Below are positions 22,101 to 33,408 of a stretch of DNA of 64,000 bases, piece by piece. Below the pieces are notes generated by a model that saw only the letters and a program-made list of their open reading frames with translations, was not told where the DNA came from and searched no databases. Source of the stretch: Rhodotorula mucilaginosa (taxonomy: Eukaryota > Basidiomycota > Microbotryomycetes > Sporidiobolales > Sporidiobolaceae); NCBI GenBank assembly GCA_034406715.1, contig CP137868.1, positions 682,001-746,000 on the forward strand, written 5' to 3'. Numbering within the stretch: position 1 is the stretch's first letter; each line of letters starts with the position of its first letter. The position numbers and the translations under genes were made by a program.

Positions 22101-22356
22101 CGTCGACACCGAAGCTCGGAACTGGCTCGCCGAGCATGGCTACGAGCCGAAATGGGGAGCGCGCGCGCTCAACCGCCTCATTAACCGCGAGATCCGCAAG
22201 CCGCTCTCGGAGGTCATCCTGCGCGGCGAACTCACCAACGGCGACACGGCGCGCATCGCACTCAAAGCGGACGGATCTGGCTTGGAGGTCGTGCCCATCC
22301 ATGTCGCCAAGCCGGAAGACGTCGAATTGGCGGAGGAAGTGGCAAAAGACGCGTAG
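19157..22356 (+). CDS. HSP78: HSP78, mitochondrial ClpB-type disaggregase
   Basis: Hsp78 resolves protein aggregates in the mitochondrial matrix together with mitochondrial Hsp70. The first exon codes for a basic, Ser/Ala-rich presequence ([20 protein letters not shown]), then a Pro-run and a Gly-run linker. The bacterial ClpB N-domain is lacking, as in Hsp78. AAA-1 has Walker A GPAGVGKT and Walker [11 protein letters not shown]; a full coiled-coil M-domain follows ([15 protein letters not shown] onward); AAA-2 has GQTGTGKT and [11 protein letters not shown], then LTSNIGS and a C-terminal domain with [15 protein letters not shown]. About ten exons are joined by GT-AG introns, for example 19528-19621. 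The product is roughly 800 residues. The start at 19157 is the first ATG after a CT-rich leader. Confidence 0.95.
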
Positions 22357-22519
22357 GCAGGAGAGGAACGGAAGTGTGGCGACCATAGCCCTGTAGCATA
22401 GCTTGTAGCTCGTCAAATCGGAAATCGGAACGAAGTGCAAAGTCTAATGACGCTCAAAGCAAGTTCTTAGAAGTTGGTAGCGATTCGTCAAACAGTCGCC
22501 GAACAAGTTTCCCTACATT

Positions 22520-24783
22520 TTATGCGGAACATGCAGTCCGACTACCGGCCCCGACGTGCCAAAACGAGCGAGCCTTCCTCAAGCTCAAACTCCGCGTCCA
22601 CGGCCTCTTCGATTTCGACGGAAACTGAAAGTCGTGCTCGATGACCTTGAAGCTGCCATGGAGCTCGATGGACGAATGCCTGCTCCGCAAGTCTGGCCTT
22701 TTGGTCGCGATCGGCATCTGGCGAGCTCGAGAGCGCTCCAGAGGTGGGAACGACAGCGATTTCGGAGCCGTCGTCGTCGTTGTCGCTGGCCAGTACAGGC
22801 TTCCGGGGGAGGGTTTACTTGAGAGCTGACGTGCTTTTGCTGGCGTGCAGACGACGACGGATGGCGCGACTGGAGGTGATGACGACCCAGTGTCGGTTGG
22901 ATGATCCAACCCGTAATGCAAAGGTCGGACCGGAGCGACTTCGTCGCGCGGGACGGCAACGACCACCCCTCTTCGGGGTCCCGAATTCGCGGATGTCCTC
23001 GTGTGTGAGAGCGGTCGCCAGGCGGTGGAGGAAGGCGTCCGACTTGCCGCTGCCGAGATGAGAGGTGGTAGCCAGAACGGCAGCGGAACCTGCTGCGCGC
23101 CGAGGAGGTCGCCGTCGACAGCTCGAAGGCGCTCGGGTAGACACGAAGTCGAAGCGGATCTACGCAGCATCGCCAACGGCCGCTCGTCGTCGTCGTCATC
23201 GTCGTCGTCGTGGTTGTTGTTATGGTTTGTGGAGCTTGGTCGACTGCTGTCATCGTAAGTTCGAACTCGAACCGGTCGACTCGGTCGCGCAGGGCTGAGG
23301 GCAGTTCGAGAAGTGGCCAGCAGGTCTTCCACGACCGCGGAAGGCGAAGTCGTAGCTCCGCCCAGTCCCTGAGGGACGAAGGTTTCGTGGTGTACACGCG
23401 TCGGCAGGCTCGAGACGGGGGAACTGTCGCTCATCGTCCGCCGAGCTGGTACGCATGAAGGAGGAGGCGCACGAGGAGATTGCAAAGAGGTCGGCGTATC
23501 GACGGCAACGGTGGAAGCGAGCTGGCTTTGCAGGCGCTCATGTTCCGCCAGTTCCGCGACGAAAATTGCGACGCGCGAAGAGATCGTGGCGCTGCCGGGT
23601 CGGGCGCCTTGCTGTCGCTCCTCCTCCTCCGGGCGGAGGATCTTGTCTTGTGAGCCGTCCTGATCCGGTCGAGTGACCACGCAGCGTTCTTGGTAGGTCG
23701 GACGATGGGCCCATGCGGGCAGTCGAGGGAGCACGAGGGCGAGAGGATGTGGCGCAGTCATCGACGGGCAGGTACCACCCAGCGGCGCCGATCCAGAGGG
23801 GGAAGCGGAGTAGCTCGGTGGCTTGATTGAGCCCGGGAGTCGACTCGCGGGCCCGAAGCAGAGCTCGCCGGCCTCGTCTGAAGTGAGGCCGTTCCGGAGC
23901 TTGACCAACATGACGCTCCGCGCCAATCGCACCCGCAACGGATCTCTCGGCGCATGGGTTCGGAGCTCGCGCAAACTCGCCGGGGTATGCGTCGAAGAAG
24001 GCGGTGCGAGCAACGAGTGACCCGCGTCGGCCGCTGAACCAGGAGGAAAAGCCTCGGACCGGCGGCGCGAGGCTGCGATCCGGTCGTGCGTGATGTCCAA
24101 CAGTCGCTGAGAAGCCCAGGTGTGGTAACGAGGCTGGAAGTAGGAGCAAGTCGTGGTTGACCAGGACGCGTTGCTGTACGAGTGCCTGCGCAGCGTGCTC
24201 CTTCGTCAGCGTCTGTCTGTCCGCGCTACTTCACCCAATCGGCTGAATCGAAGACGTACCACGTGGGAGGCGGACGATAGGCTTGTGGGTGCGGCGAATC
24301 GGCAGAGACGGGCGTGATCGCCGCGGGAGGTCGGCGTCCGGCCACCGATGTGCAAATGTTCAGACGAGGTCGGGGCGGAGGCGGTCGCGCAGCAGACTGA
24401 GTCGATGCTCCTTCCTGCGCCTCTCCCTCCTCGCCATCGTCGTCGTCGGTGCCGAACAGCTCGAACCGGATACTTTCGCGCCTCCTCCGGTTCACGACGT
24501 CCTGCTCGAGATTGACGAGTTGAGCGAATTTCACGTCTGGCGACGAGTGTTCCTCCGATGCCGAAAGTTCCGCGGGCGTCGTCGCGAGCGTCGGACTCGC
24601 GTTCTCTGTAGAGCCGTAGCCAGAGTCGTTCGACGTCTGCGTGCCCTTGTCTTCCCCCGAGTCTGCGAGCTTGTCGTCGTCGTGAAAGGGCAAGGCGGGA
24701 AGCAGCAGCGAGACAGCGGCGGCAGCACTGGCGTCGGCCTTCTTGTCGCGCTTGCAACGGCGCAGCTTGTGCAAGAGTCTCAT
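22520..24783 (-). CDS. Unknown low-complexity protein, two exons
   Basis: A start at 24783 gives MRLLHKLRRCKRDKKADASA, then an acidic/Ser-rich stretch with FELFGTDDDDGEEGE, and the frame reaches PPPTWYVFDSADWVK. A short intron of about 48 nt (near 24182-24229, donor GTAGCG, less canonical) would join it to HSYSNASWSTTTCSYF and a second exon of over 500 codons ending at 22520. The second exon contains DPLRVRLARSVMLVKLRNGL, an Asn-His/Asp run (HNNNHDDDDDDDDE), many Ser/Pro/Arg stretches and a C-terminal patch SSIELHGSFKVIEHDFQFPS. No family is recognised. Alternatively these are two separate genes, since the donor is weak. Codon use and length argue against chance. Confidence 0.55.
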
Positions 24784-25473
24784 CCTCGCTAAGCGTGGAT
24801 ATGGTCAAGTGCAAAGGAGGGAGACCAGAGAGAGGAGGAGCCTTACGGAACGGGAGCCCTTCCGAAACCTGCAAGCGGGTTGATCGGAAGTGGTTTCCGG
24901 TCGAGTCCAGCTGTGCGTCACCTCCTGGAACACTGCCATTAGCTTCTTTTGATCGAGTATCGGGTGTTCGATCATGCCGAGTCTCGATTGGAAGCGAGTC
25001 CCGTCTGGAATGCGGGAAGCATGAGCGGGTAACGCGAGAGAGTCGAGGCCAGCCAGCTTGGGAAATTGGTTCGGCAGCGCCGAGCCTGGCTCCCGATAGC
25101 AAAGCCGAGGGGGGCACCGATAGAGTAAGGATCGCAGTACGAGAGATAGCGTTTCGCATGTACATATGTATCTTGCTCGCTGTGCGGATGCCTCGTTCGC
25201 GAGCGCCCGTCATCACCAATCCGCACAGAATGCCGGAAAGAAGCCGTCGAGTATAGGCAAAGTCGTTGGTCGGTGAGACAGCCAAACGGGGCCATCGCCA
25301 GAGCAAACCGGGCAGCGTTCAGTACCGTAACATGCAAGCTCTAGGGAGTACGGCATGGAGGTCGGAGGGAGAGAGGTGCGAGAGCAGCGCGAGTCGTCTC
25401 TTGATCGTCATCGAAGAGAAGACTCTTCTCGCCTGCGCTCATCGAGCGTAGACTAGTCGCACGAGGGCTTGCC
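24784..25473. other. Divergent promoter region, unknown gene / SAC3
   Basis: About 690 bases between two outward-facing starts. Frames are short and overlapping. An AT-rich word ATGTACATATGTAT lies at 25158-25171, in contrast to the GC-rich surroundings. No other structure is noted. Confidence 0.4.
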
Positions 25474-28400
25474 ATGTTCCCCGGCAACGGCGGCAGCGGC
25501 GCTTTCGGAGCTGCAGGAGGACCATCGACGTCGTCGTCGTCGTCGTTCAACACCGCACCGCCCAACTCGGCGAACGACGCTCCTGCTGGGCCGGCAGTCG
25601 GTCCGCGGGGTAGAGGGAGGGGCAGAGGGGCACCTCGAGGAACGGCGAGAGGCGCAGGGGCGTTTGGCGTCCAGCGGCACACCAACCTCAGCTGGCGGAA
25701 ACCGGACGACTCAGCGCCCCCTGCGGCAGACGAGACCGTAGAGGCCACTGTGCCCAACCCAGAAGCGTCTACTTCGGCCTTTGGGAGCGGCGGCAGCGCG
25801 TTCACGGCGTTCGGCGCCGCTGCGAACGGCGGTTTCGGATCCTCGAGTGGGGCAAATCAAGACGGCTCGCCGAGCGCATTCGGAGCTGCACCGAGCGCGT
25901 TCACGAGTACCGCATTCGGATCGGGTGCGCCGGCTGGCCCTCCGAACCCTTTCGGTGCAGCTTCGACGTCGTCGGCTTTCCCCTCGACTTCGGCTCAATC
26001 CCCCTTCGGAGGAGGATCCGCTTTCGCGTCGTTTACTTCCGCAGCCTCGGATGGCCACATGCCTCTCTTTCGTGCAGCGTCATCAGAGGCCCAAGATGAC
26101 GGCGGCGACGACGGGGCAGCCTCACTCGGCGAGGAGGCGGCGGCGGCCGCCCCACCGAAGAAGCGCAACCCGGCTCCGATCTCTACGCTCGAAGTGCTCG
26201 GCGAGGATTCAGATGCCCGGAAAAAGCGCTTCGAGGCGACGTTGCCCAACAACCGTTATCTCGAGGTGCGCTGTCCTCTAGGTCCGAGACGGCCGACTGT
26301 CCGCTGACGAATCTTTCGCGCCGCCACTCGTAGCTGAAGCCAAGGCGAGAGGAGCAACGCCTGGCCGCGATCAAAGCTGGCACCATTCCCGACCCGTCAA
26401 AGCCGATGCGGTTGGACCAGGCGACCGACTTTGAAGGGACTTGTCAGGACATGTGCCCCGAGTGGGAACGGGAGGAACGCGAGTATCAAAACAACGTTGA
26501 CCCCCTCGAGCGCGTGAGTGCCTTGCCAAGAGTCCGAGATGCTCTCGTGACGCCGGGAAAAGCGTTAATGATGTTTGACCCGTATAGTACCCGGGCACGA
26601 CTCGCATCGATCCGGCTCGAGCCGTCAAAGCGTTCCACCGACCTGCCGCAGGCAACGACCAGCCGCTCCCTTCCGACGTCCGACCGGCACCCGTCCTGCA
26701 GCGCACCCTCGACTACCTCTTTCACACCCTCTTGCCGACTCAGCCTCTCGCTGCGACACATCCCTTCCTGCGAGATCGAACTCGTTCGGTCCGACAAGAC
26801 TTTACGGTCCAGAACGTCCGCGATGTCAACGCCGTGCGCTGCAACGAGCGCATCGCGCGCTATCACATCCTCGCGGTCGGTGTTTTGCGAGAAGAGGCGG
26901 GCTTTAGCGAGCAGCAAGAGCTCGAGCAGCTGCGAAAAGGTACGCTGACCAGTACGAATCTCGTGCCAACCCTTAAAGCTGACGCGCGGACGACGCTCTT
27001 TTTCCAAGTGCTCAAATCTCTTAACGAGTTTTACGACGACCTTCGCCTGTCGGGAACGCCCGATCCGTCCGGCAACGAGGCCGAATTCCGAGCGTACAAC
27101 CTGCTCACGCACTTGCGCGACCCCGACATTGTCTGGTCGGTCGAGCTGCTCCCTCCGGAAATTTTCGGCCATCCGTTGCTGCAACGCGCCCTCGCTCTGC
27201 ATCGACTGGCGCAAAAGTCCAACATCCCGCGCGGCGAGCGCGCCTCGCAGAACGCCTTTTCGCGGTTCTTCAAGCTCGTGAGCGACCCGGGCACCCCGTA
27301 CCTGTTCGCCTGCATCCTTTCGACCCACTTCAACGACATCCGCCGCAACGCCATCGACGCGCTCAGGTCCGCGTACTTGAAGCAGCACAGTGCGTTCCCG
27401 CTGCGGACGCTCGCCAAGATTCTCGGCTGCGACGACGAGGCCGACGCGCGAAGCGTTTGCGAGCAACTCGGTGTGGTCGTCCGGACGGACGAGCGGGGTC
27501 GCGTCGTGGCAGAACTGCACAAACAGGCTGCGCTCAAAGGTGTGTTGGTTCGCGTGGCAAAATAAGATATCCCGTACCCCCTTTTTTCACACTGCCCACC
27601 TTCTCCAGCGGGCGGATTGCGACCAAAGGTGGCGCGGCGACTCGTCGAGGGGAAACGCGGCAAGACGCCGTATCAGGTCATCATCGACGGTTCGACCGAC
27701 AAGCCGTTCGACGTCGCTGCGATCCCGTCGACGCCGTCAACGGCGGCGCCTCCCTCGTTCGGCGGGCCGGTCCCACCCGGCAATGTTTCCTCTGCACCTC
27801 CTCCTCCTCCTTCGACCTTTCCGACCTCTCAACAACCTGCTCCCGCTTTCCCCAAGCCGACGCCGTTCGGCACGTCCCAAATCTCGACGCCCGTCGTCAC
27901 GCCGCCGCGGATCGCCACTCCTGGTCCACCCCGTTCGGCTACAGCGACCGGCTTGGACGCAGCCGCACCAGCCTTTGTCCCCTCTTTCGGCCAACCGCAA
28001 TCGCAGCCAAAACCGCCAGCGCCTACAACACCGCAGCCAAAGCCAATCTTTACGTCAACCGCTTTCGCCCCGAACGCGGAAGCCTTCGTGCCAGCACACA
28101 GCACGGCGGTGAAGACCCAGGCTGCTGATGCGTTCCGTCCGCTATCTACTGCACCGCCGAGTGCCCCGGCGTTCGCCTTGCCGCCAAGCGGACCGTCCAC
28201 ATCCTCCGCCCTGCCGAAGCCGTTTCTTTCCGCCGCGATTCCGATCTCGACACAGAGTACGCCACCAGCCAAGGTCTCGACCGAGCCTAAACCGGCGCTT
28301 TCGACTTCACCGAAAAGTCTCCGCAGAGTCTCGATCACGCCTGCTTCTCCTGCTCGACCGTCTCCCGCGGCTCGCGCCGCCGCCGCCCGACGAACCCAGC

Positions 28401-30595
28401 TCGTCAACAATCTGGTGCAGCATTTCACGGCAGAGATCATCTCGGCGTCAGTGGAAGGTGCGATCCATCGCAGCGCCGCCTCGGCTCTCAAAGAACGATG
28501 GAACACGATCCGGGCCGAAGAGGCAAAAGTCAAGCAGGTTCTTGCGACGGCAGTCGCGTCGCGCGCGTTGGCCGAATTGGGACGCATGGCGAGCCGCGAG
28601 ACGATCTACCGAGCTTGGCGAGATATGCGACGGCAACGGTCGGCGTGGAACGACTGGAAGCAGGCGGTCCAGCGCAGCATGGAACGCAAGGCTCTCGAGG
28701 CGGAAGCTCGGCAGGATTGGCGAGAGGTGGTCGGTGCTATCGGCGCTGGAGATGTTGCGCCTGCTTCAGACGACGGCGACGCGGTCATGCTAGAGGAAGA
28801 TGAAGACGACGAAGGACTCGCCGGGAGCGACGACGCAGGTCTCGCTTTCGATGGCCTTTCATTGCGCTCTGATGCGCCGGACGCTGCGCCGACGGCCAAG
28901 GCGGATCGCATCGACAGCGCCTTTGCAGATCGAATCAACTCTGCGGCTCAGGAGCGAGAAAAGCTCTGGGCTCCCGGCACTTTCCTCAACATCGTCGCCG
29001 ACTCGGCGTCCAGAGCTATCGCCACTTCCCACCTGGACAAGCGACCGTTCTGGTCGACTTTGATCGTGACGCCGTCAACTTCGGCGCCATTTGCGGCATG
29101 GCTCGCCTGCAAGTTTGACCTCGATCCCTCCGTCCTTTCGGTGGAATTCGACACACCCGAAGCAGACATCTGCGTCGAGATGGTTCCGCTGAAGAGTCGG
29201 ATCGATGAGAACGTACGTAGCACACCGCTTACAATATGAGACCGAGTCCGCGCGCTGACATCGGACCCCTGGCAGGTATTCGACCACGTTGGCCTCCTCC
29301 TTTTCGACTGCACGGAGATGCCTGAGATTCCCGTTGCGTGAGTCACATTTGGCCCATCACAATGCCACTCACGCGCGCAGCTCCTGAACAGCCTTTGTAA
29401 TCTCTCAGGGCTCGCCGCCAATTTGCCGACATTGTCGATAAAGCTCGACGACATTCGCTATATGCCCCGTCTCTCCTTCTCTTCACAACAGCAACAGCGA
29501 GCTCGTCTCGCAGCGATACCGATGGACTTTCACCTCTGGAGCAGGTCTCGGCGATGCTCGGCCTGACTGAGTCGTCCGGACTTGCGCAAGTCGCGATCTA
29601 CCCACCCGACTTGACGGATGCCGAAGCATCCTTCTCGAGGGAGGCTGCAAAGCTTCTAGACAGCGTTCACGTTATTACTGGTCGCCTCGAGCGCCCTTTA
29701 CGAGGTGAGTCGCTTGTGCCGACGTAAAGCGGGGAAGACGGCGCTGATTATGCGCTTCAACAGGATTCGTTGAGACGCTGGCCCGGGCATGGCGGACGAC
29801 TCTCGCCAAGCAGAAACGCTCTCAGTTCGCCCTGTCACGACCAGAGGCTGTCAAAGCGTGTCTTCGGGTTCTGCAAGAACTCTCCGATGACGTCGAATCG
29901 GCTGCGATCCCTCGCGTCAAGCAACGTCTCTCCCTGCCGCGGTTCGAGCAAGCGGGCGCGTGCGTTTCAGGGCTTGCCCCGGTCCGGTCTTTCTTTCTGA
30001 CGTGGCGCAAACGCTGACCACCCTGTCCTCGCAGACCATTCGAGGCAGTCGTCCAGTCTTTCGTTCAAGATCCCGTCTTTGAGACTACGGGACATTTCCC
30101 TGCGCTCCGGACGCTGCTCGCCGCTCGACCTCCTCTGCCCAACCGTGCGTTGTCTGCGCTCCATCTGCTGAGTGAATTGTTCCCACGCTGATACACTTTT
30201 ATTCTTCAGATGTCATCGCTCGATCGCTCGTCGACCATGTCGCCGAGTTCGTCTTCGCGAGACTTCGTGAGCAGCGAACTCGACAGGAGGTGCTCGACGA
30301 CGTCTCGCCAAAGATCTACGTTCGCTTCGAGGCTTCTCTCGCGAAGCTCGAGCAAGAGCTCGAAGCTCTCTCTGCCGAGTCTTCGTCGTCAAAGGCAGGC
30401 GGACCCAACAAGAAGCGGCGCGCAAGCTCGGCTTCTCCGCTTGATTTGATCGTCAGCAGTCCGAAGAAGCAGGCGAACGGCGTCAACGGGGTTAAGGTGC
30501 CGGAGAAGGCTGCGACCAAAGCGAGGCCGCAGGATCGGTTACTCGCGCTCGAAGACCTGATGCGGGATGCAAGGACGTTGTTGGCCAAGACCTAG
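25474..30595 (+). CDS. SAC3: SAC3/GANP mRNA-export scaffold (TREX-2 subunit) with FG-rich N-terminus
   Basis: Sac3 is the scaffold of TREX-2, linking transcription to mRNA export at the nuclear basket. The N-terminal 260 residues carry spaced FG/AFG dipeptides like a nucleoporin (PNPFGAASTSSAFPS). The Sac3/GANP helical domain follows: ATDFEGTCQDMCPEWEREER, then QDFTVQNVRDVNAVRCNERI, EEAGFSEQQELEQLRK joined to VLKSLNEFYDDLRLSG, EAEFRAYNLLTHLRDPDIVW, and a winged-helix part ending in LRPKVARRLVEGKRG. After a long Pro/Ala/Phe-rich linker, LVQHFTAEIISASVEGAIHR looks like the Cdc31/Sus1-binding helix. The C-terminus ends at 30595 in a Lys/Ser-rich tail. Introns include 26266-26333, 26514-26587, 26940-27008 and 27540-27608, with at least five more near 29215-30210. 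The layout is closer to animal GANP than to short yeast Sac3. Confidence 0.9.
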
Positions 30596-30694
30596 CGATA
30601 CCCACGGTCAAAAGTTGCAATTATTCACTGATGCATTCGACATGCCTTGCGAGTTTCCCTGGTGGGTGAGCGCTACATCCGGGAGCCCCGCCAC

Positions 30695-32676
30695 TCAACC
30701 TTCCTCGCTCTTTTGCACGACCTGCGCCCACCAATCGTCCATTGACCGCCTACGTTCGAGTGCAGGTGGAGTGTACTGTACCAGAGGTGGGATGTGAACC
30801 TGGCCAATTGGCGCTCCTCTCGTTGTGGTTCCTTTCGTTCCGAGAGCGTCTGGTGTAGCGCTCACTCGCGACAGGATCCCGGACATGCGCTCGATCGTAC
30901 CTCGCGTAGCTTCTCGAGCACCGTGAGCCGTTTCCGCTAACGAAGCGCGCCATCCCCCCGAGCTCCGGGCCGTACTCCTCCCGACTCTCGTCCATGACGC
31001 GGCTGAATTAGGCTCGCTTGGCGTCGGCAACGTCGGCGCGTCGGAGCTGTAAGCTGAGTGATACGAGGGAAGACTCGCGAGTGCCGAGAGTGGTCTCGGA
31101 GGGGCCGTCGATTCGTCGAGAAGAGGTCGGTACTGCGCAGGTCGAGACGCGAAAGCGGGCAGGTCGAGACCGAGGTCGGGCTGGGTGTAATGTGAGCTGC
31201 TGCCGTGCAGATCGAGAGGATGACAGTCCGGTTGGATTTGACTAGAGTCTGTACGTGCGATATCTGGCTTTGTCGTCCACGAGGGGCGGATGCCAGACCA
31301 GTCGTGCAACTCTCCGGCAATAGTTTCGCCGGGCAGAGCATCCGAGGCACGTTCGTAGGATGTTGCTTCTGCCGCTTGTGAACTTGCAGCGCGCTTTGCT
31401 GCAGGTCCAAGCTGATGTTGCGACGGAGGTAGCTCGAAAGATCCGAGCGTTGAGTGCTGCGGACTGCCAAACTCCTCCCATGGGAGGACGGATCCGCGTT
31501 CCCGCGCTAGTTCTGTGAAACCCGTAAAGGGACGCGAGTCGCGGCGGCGAAAGATTGACTTGAAGCGCTCGAGCAGTGTCGGTTCGGTAAGATGACTGTA
31601 TCGGCGCCGCTGGAAAAGCCGATCAACTCTGGTGTCTGGGAACGAAAGGTTTTCCTCCTAGGAGCACAAGAGGTTTAGACAAGGATGTGTAAGAAGGGGG
31701 GATAATACAAAGAGGGACTCACGCGGTCGCGTTTCAGGCGCAGACTTGAGGATCGAATTTGCCACCATGTACTGCAAATTGCGAGGAGCCACCATCCGGC
31801 AATCAACGCCTTGGCCTTCCCGCTCTTCCAGTCGAGCACGACGGCGGTCTCTTCCCATCCTTGTTGTACCTCGTCGCCGATAAAGACACCGTGCGCAGAG
31901 ACTAGCAGACTCGTCCCGTCCACAAAGCCGCTGTGCGTGAAACTATCGACGGCGAGGACGAACAGGTGCGCCGCGCAGAGGGCGGCGGCGATCGGGAATG
32001 CGAGTCGCTGAGTGCGAGTCCAGTGGTTGAAGGCGAGGAAGAGAGCGAGGGAGATGAGGAAGATGATGAGGCGTGGAGTGAGAGTGGCGATTTGCGCCGA
32101 GCACGTGAGGAGCAATGCGAAAGAGACGCTATCACACGCCGAGGGAGTGCAATGTCAGCTGTTTACGAACGCATCGTGCGTCCTGCGATGTAGACGTACG
32201 CTGCTAGGAGGGACAGACAGACGGTTGCTGCCACTTGCCAGCGGCCGCCGCCGGCAGCCAAAGCGAGTGCAGGCAGGATCAGGATCGCGAACGTTGCCCA
32301 TCGATTCAGCCTGGGCTCATCCTGATACGAAAGGATGAGCAACAGCAATGCTGCGGCGATTGTTCCTGACAAGTGACCAGTGAGAGCTCTTTACGCGGAT
32401 CAGAAGGGTTGGTGAAAGGGACTCACCGCCTGCAATCCCGCCGAAGATCATTCCGCCAAGGCCACCTCGTAGCCATCCCGGTCTGTCGTTGTTCGAGCTT
32501 TGGATACATCGCCAGCCGGTACCGATCCCCAGTAATTGTGCGCCTGCGACGAGCGTTCCGAGAGAGGTACAGAGGAGGACGACCCCGATCAAGGTCGAGA
32601 GTGCTCCTGGTAGGGAGACCAGCCAGGCGGTCATGAAGCCGGCCCGAACGCTCTCGTCAGTGACAGCAGGTGACAT
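30695..32676 (-). CDS. Multi-pass membrane protein, DUF4203/TMEM198-like
   Basis: Four exons are joined by consistent GT-AG introns. The membrane half contains successive hydrophobic helices: LVSLPGALSTLIGVVLLCTS, GGLGGMIFGGIAG joined to GTIAAALLLLILSYQ, ATFAILILPALALAAGG, LIIFLISLALFLAFNHW and FPIAAALCAAHLFVLAVDSF. Glycine-rich helices resemble the DUF4203/TMEM198 group; this is a resemblance, not a proof. After ALIAGWWLLAICSTWWQIRS comes a long cytosolic, Ser/Pro-rich tail ending at 30695. The start at 32676 (MSPAVTDESVRAGFMTAWLV) is the most economical; an upstream exon with a signal sequence is possible because frames stay open to about 33000. Convergent with SAC3, 99 bp between stops. 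Confidence 0.75.
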
Positions 32677-33408
32677 TCCCGAGAAACGACCGACGCTGAT
32701 GCGCAGGGTCGAAGCTGCGGCGGGCGGGTGGCGGCCGAGCGTCAACAGGCAGGATTGCACTGCTTTCGATAGCTCCGACGGTAGCGCGCGGGGGATTGCA
32801 GCAGTATGGAAAGCGCAAGTCTCAGATCGGCGTGTCCGAGGCCCACAGCACCCGAGACCGGAGGGGGTGCGAGCGCGCAGCGCTCAGGCGGAAGTTCAGA
32901 TCGCAGGCGGACAAGCATGTAGAGCGGGGGCGTGACGAGAGCCGTTCCAGCAGCAGCTCTGACAGGTCTCTGCGCGGACGACCGAAAGAGTTTGCATAGC
33001 ATAAACAAGGCCGACGGTGGCAAAATGGCGGATTTGGGGTGAGCGTTGTAATGATGCGGAAGGATTTGTAATGGCTGATTACAAAAAGCCGAGATTGGCC
33101 TCGCCGAGTGGGCCGCGCGCTGGGCCGAACGCCTCGATCCGCTGCTCCTTTAGACTCGCTCCTTTGCAGTCGTGCGTGAGACTGCAAGCAGTGCCATCGT
33201 GAGTCCATCCATACCGTGTCGACTGTCCACCTCGGCCGGCCGGAACGAGCACCAGACGAGGGCTCGCCTCGCCGACATTTTCCACTCTCATCGCTCTCCG
33301 AGAGACGCCGCCGCATACGCACTCTAAAGGGAGGCGTAACGCAGAGGACACGAGTAGAATGAACGCTGACCTGACCTGCCCCGTGCTGCACAGAAGAGAA
33401 CACCAGCC
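32677..33408. other. Divergent region, membrane protein gene / TOM20
   Basis: About 730 bases. The minus strand stays open next to the membrane protein gene, so part could be an unrecognised 5' exon of it. No RNA gene or repeat is seen. Confidence 0.4.
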
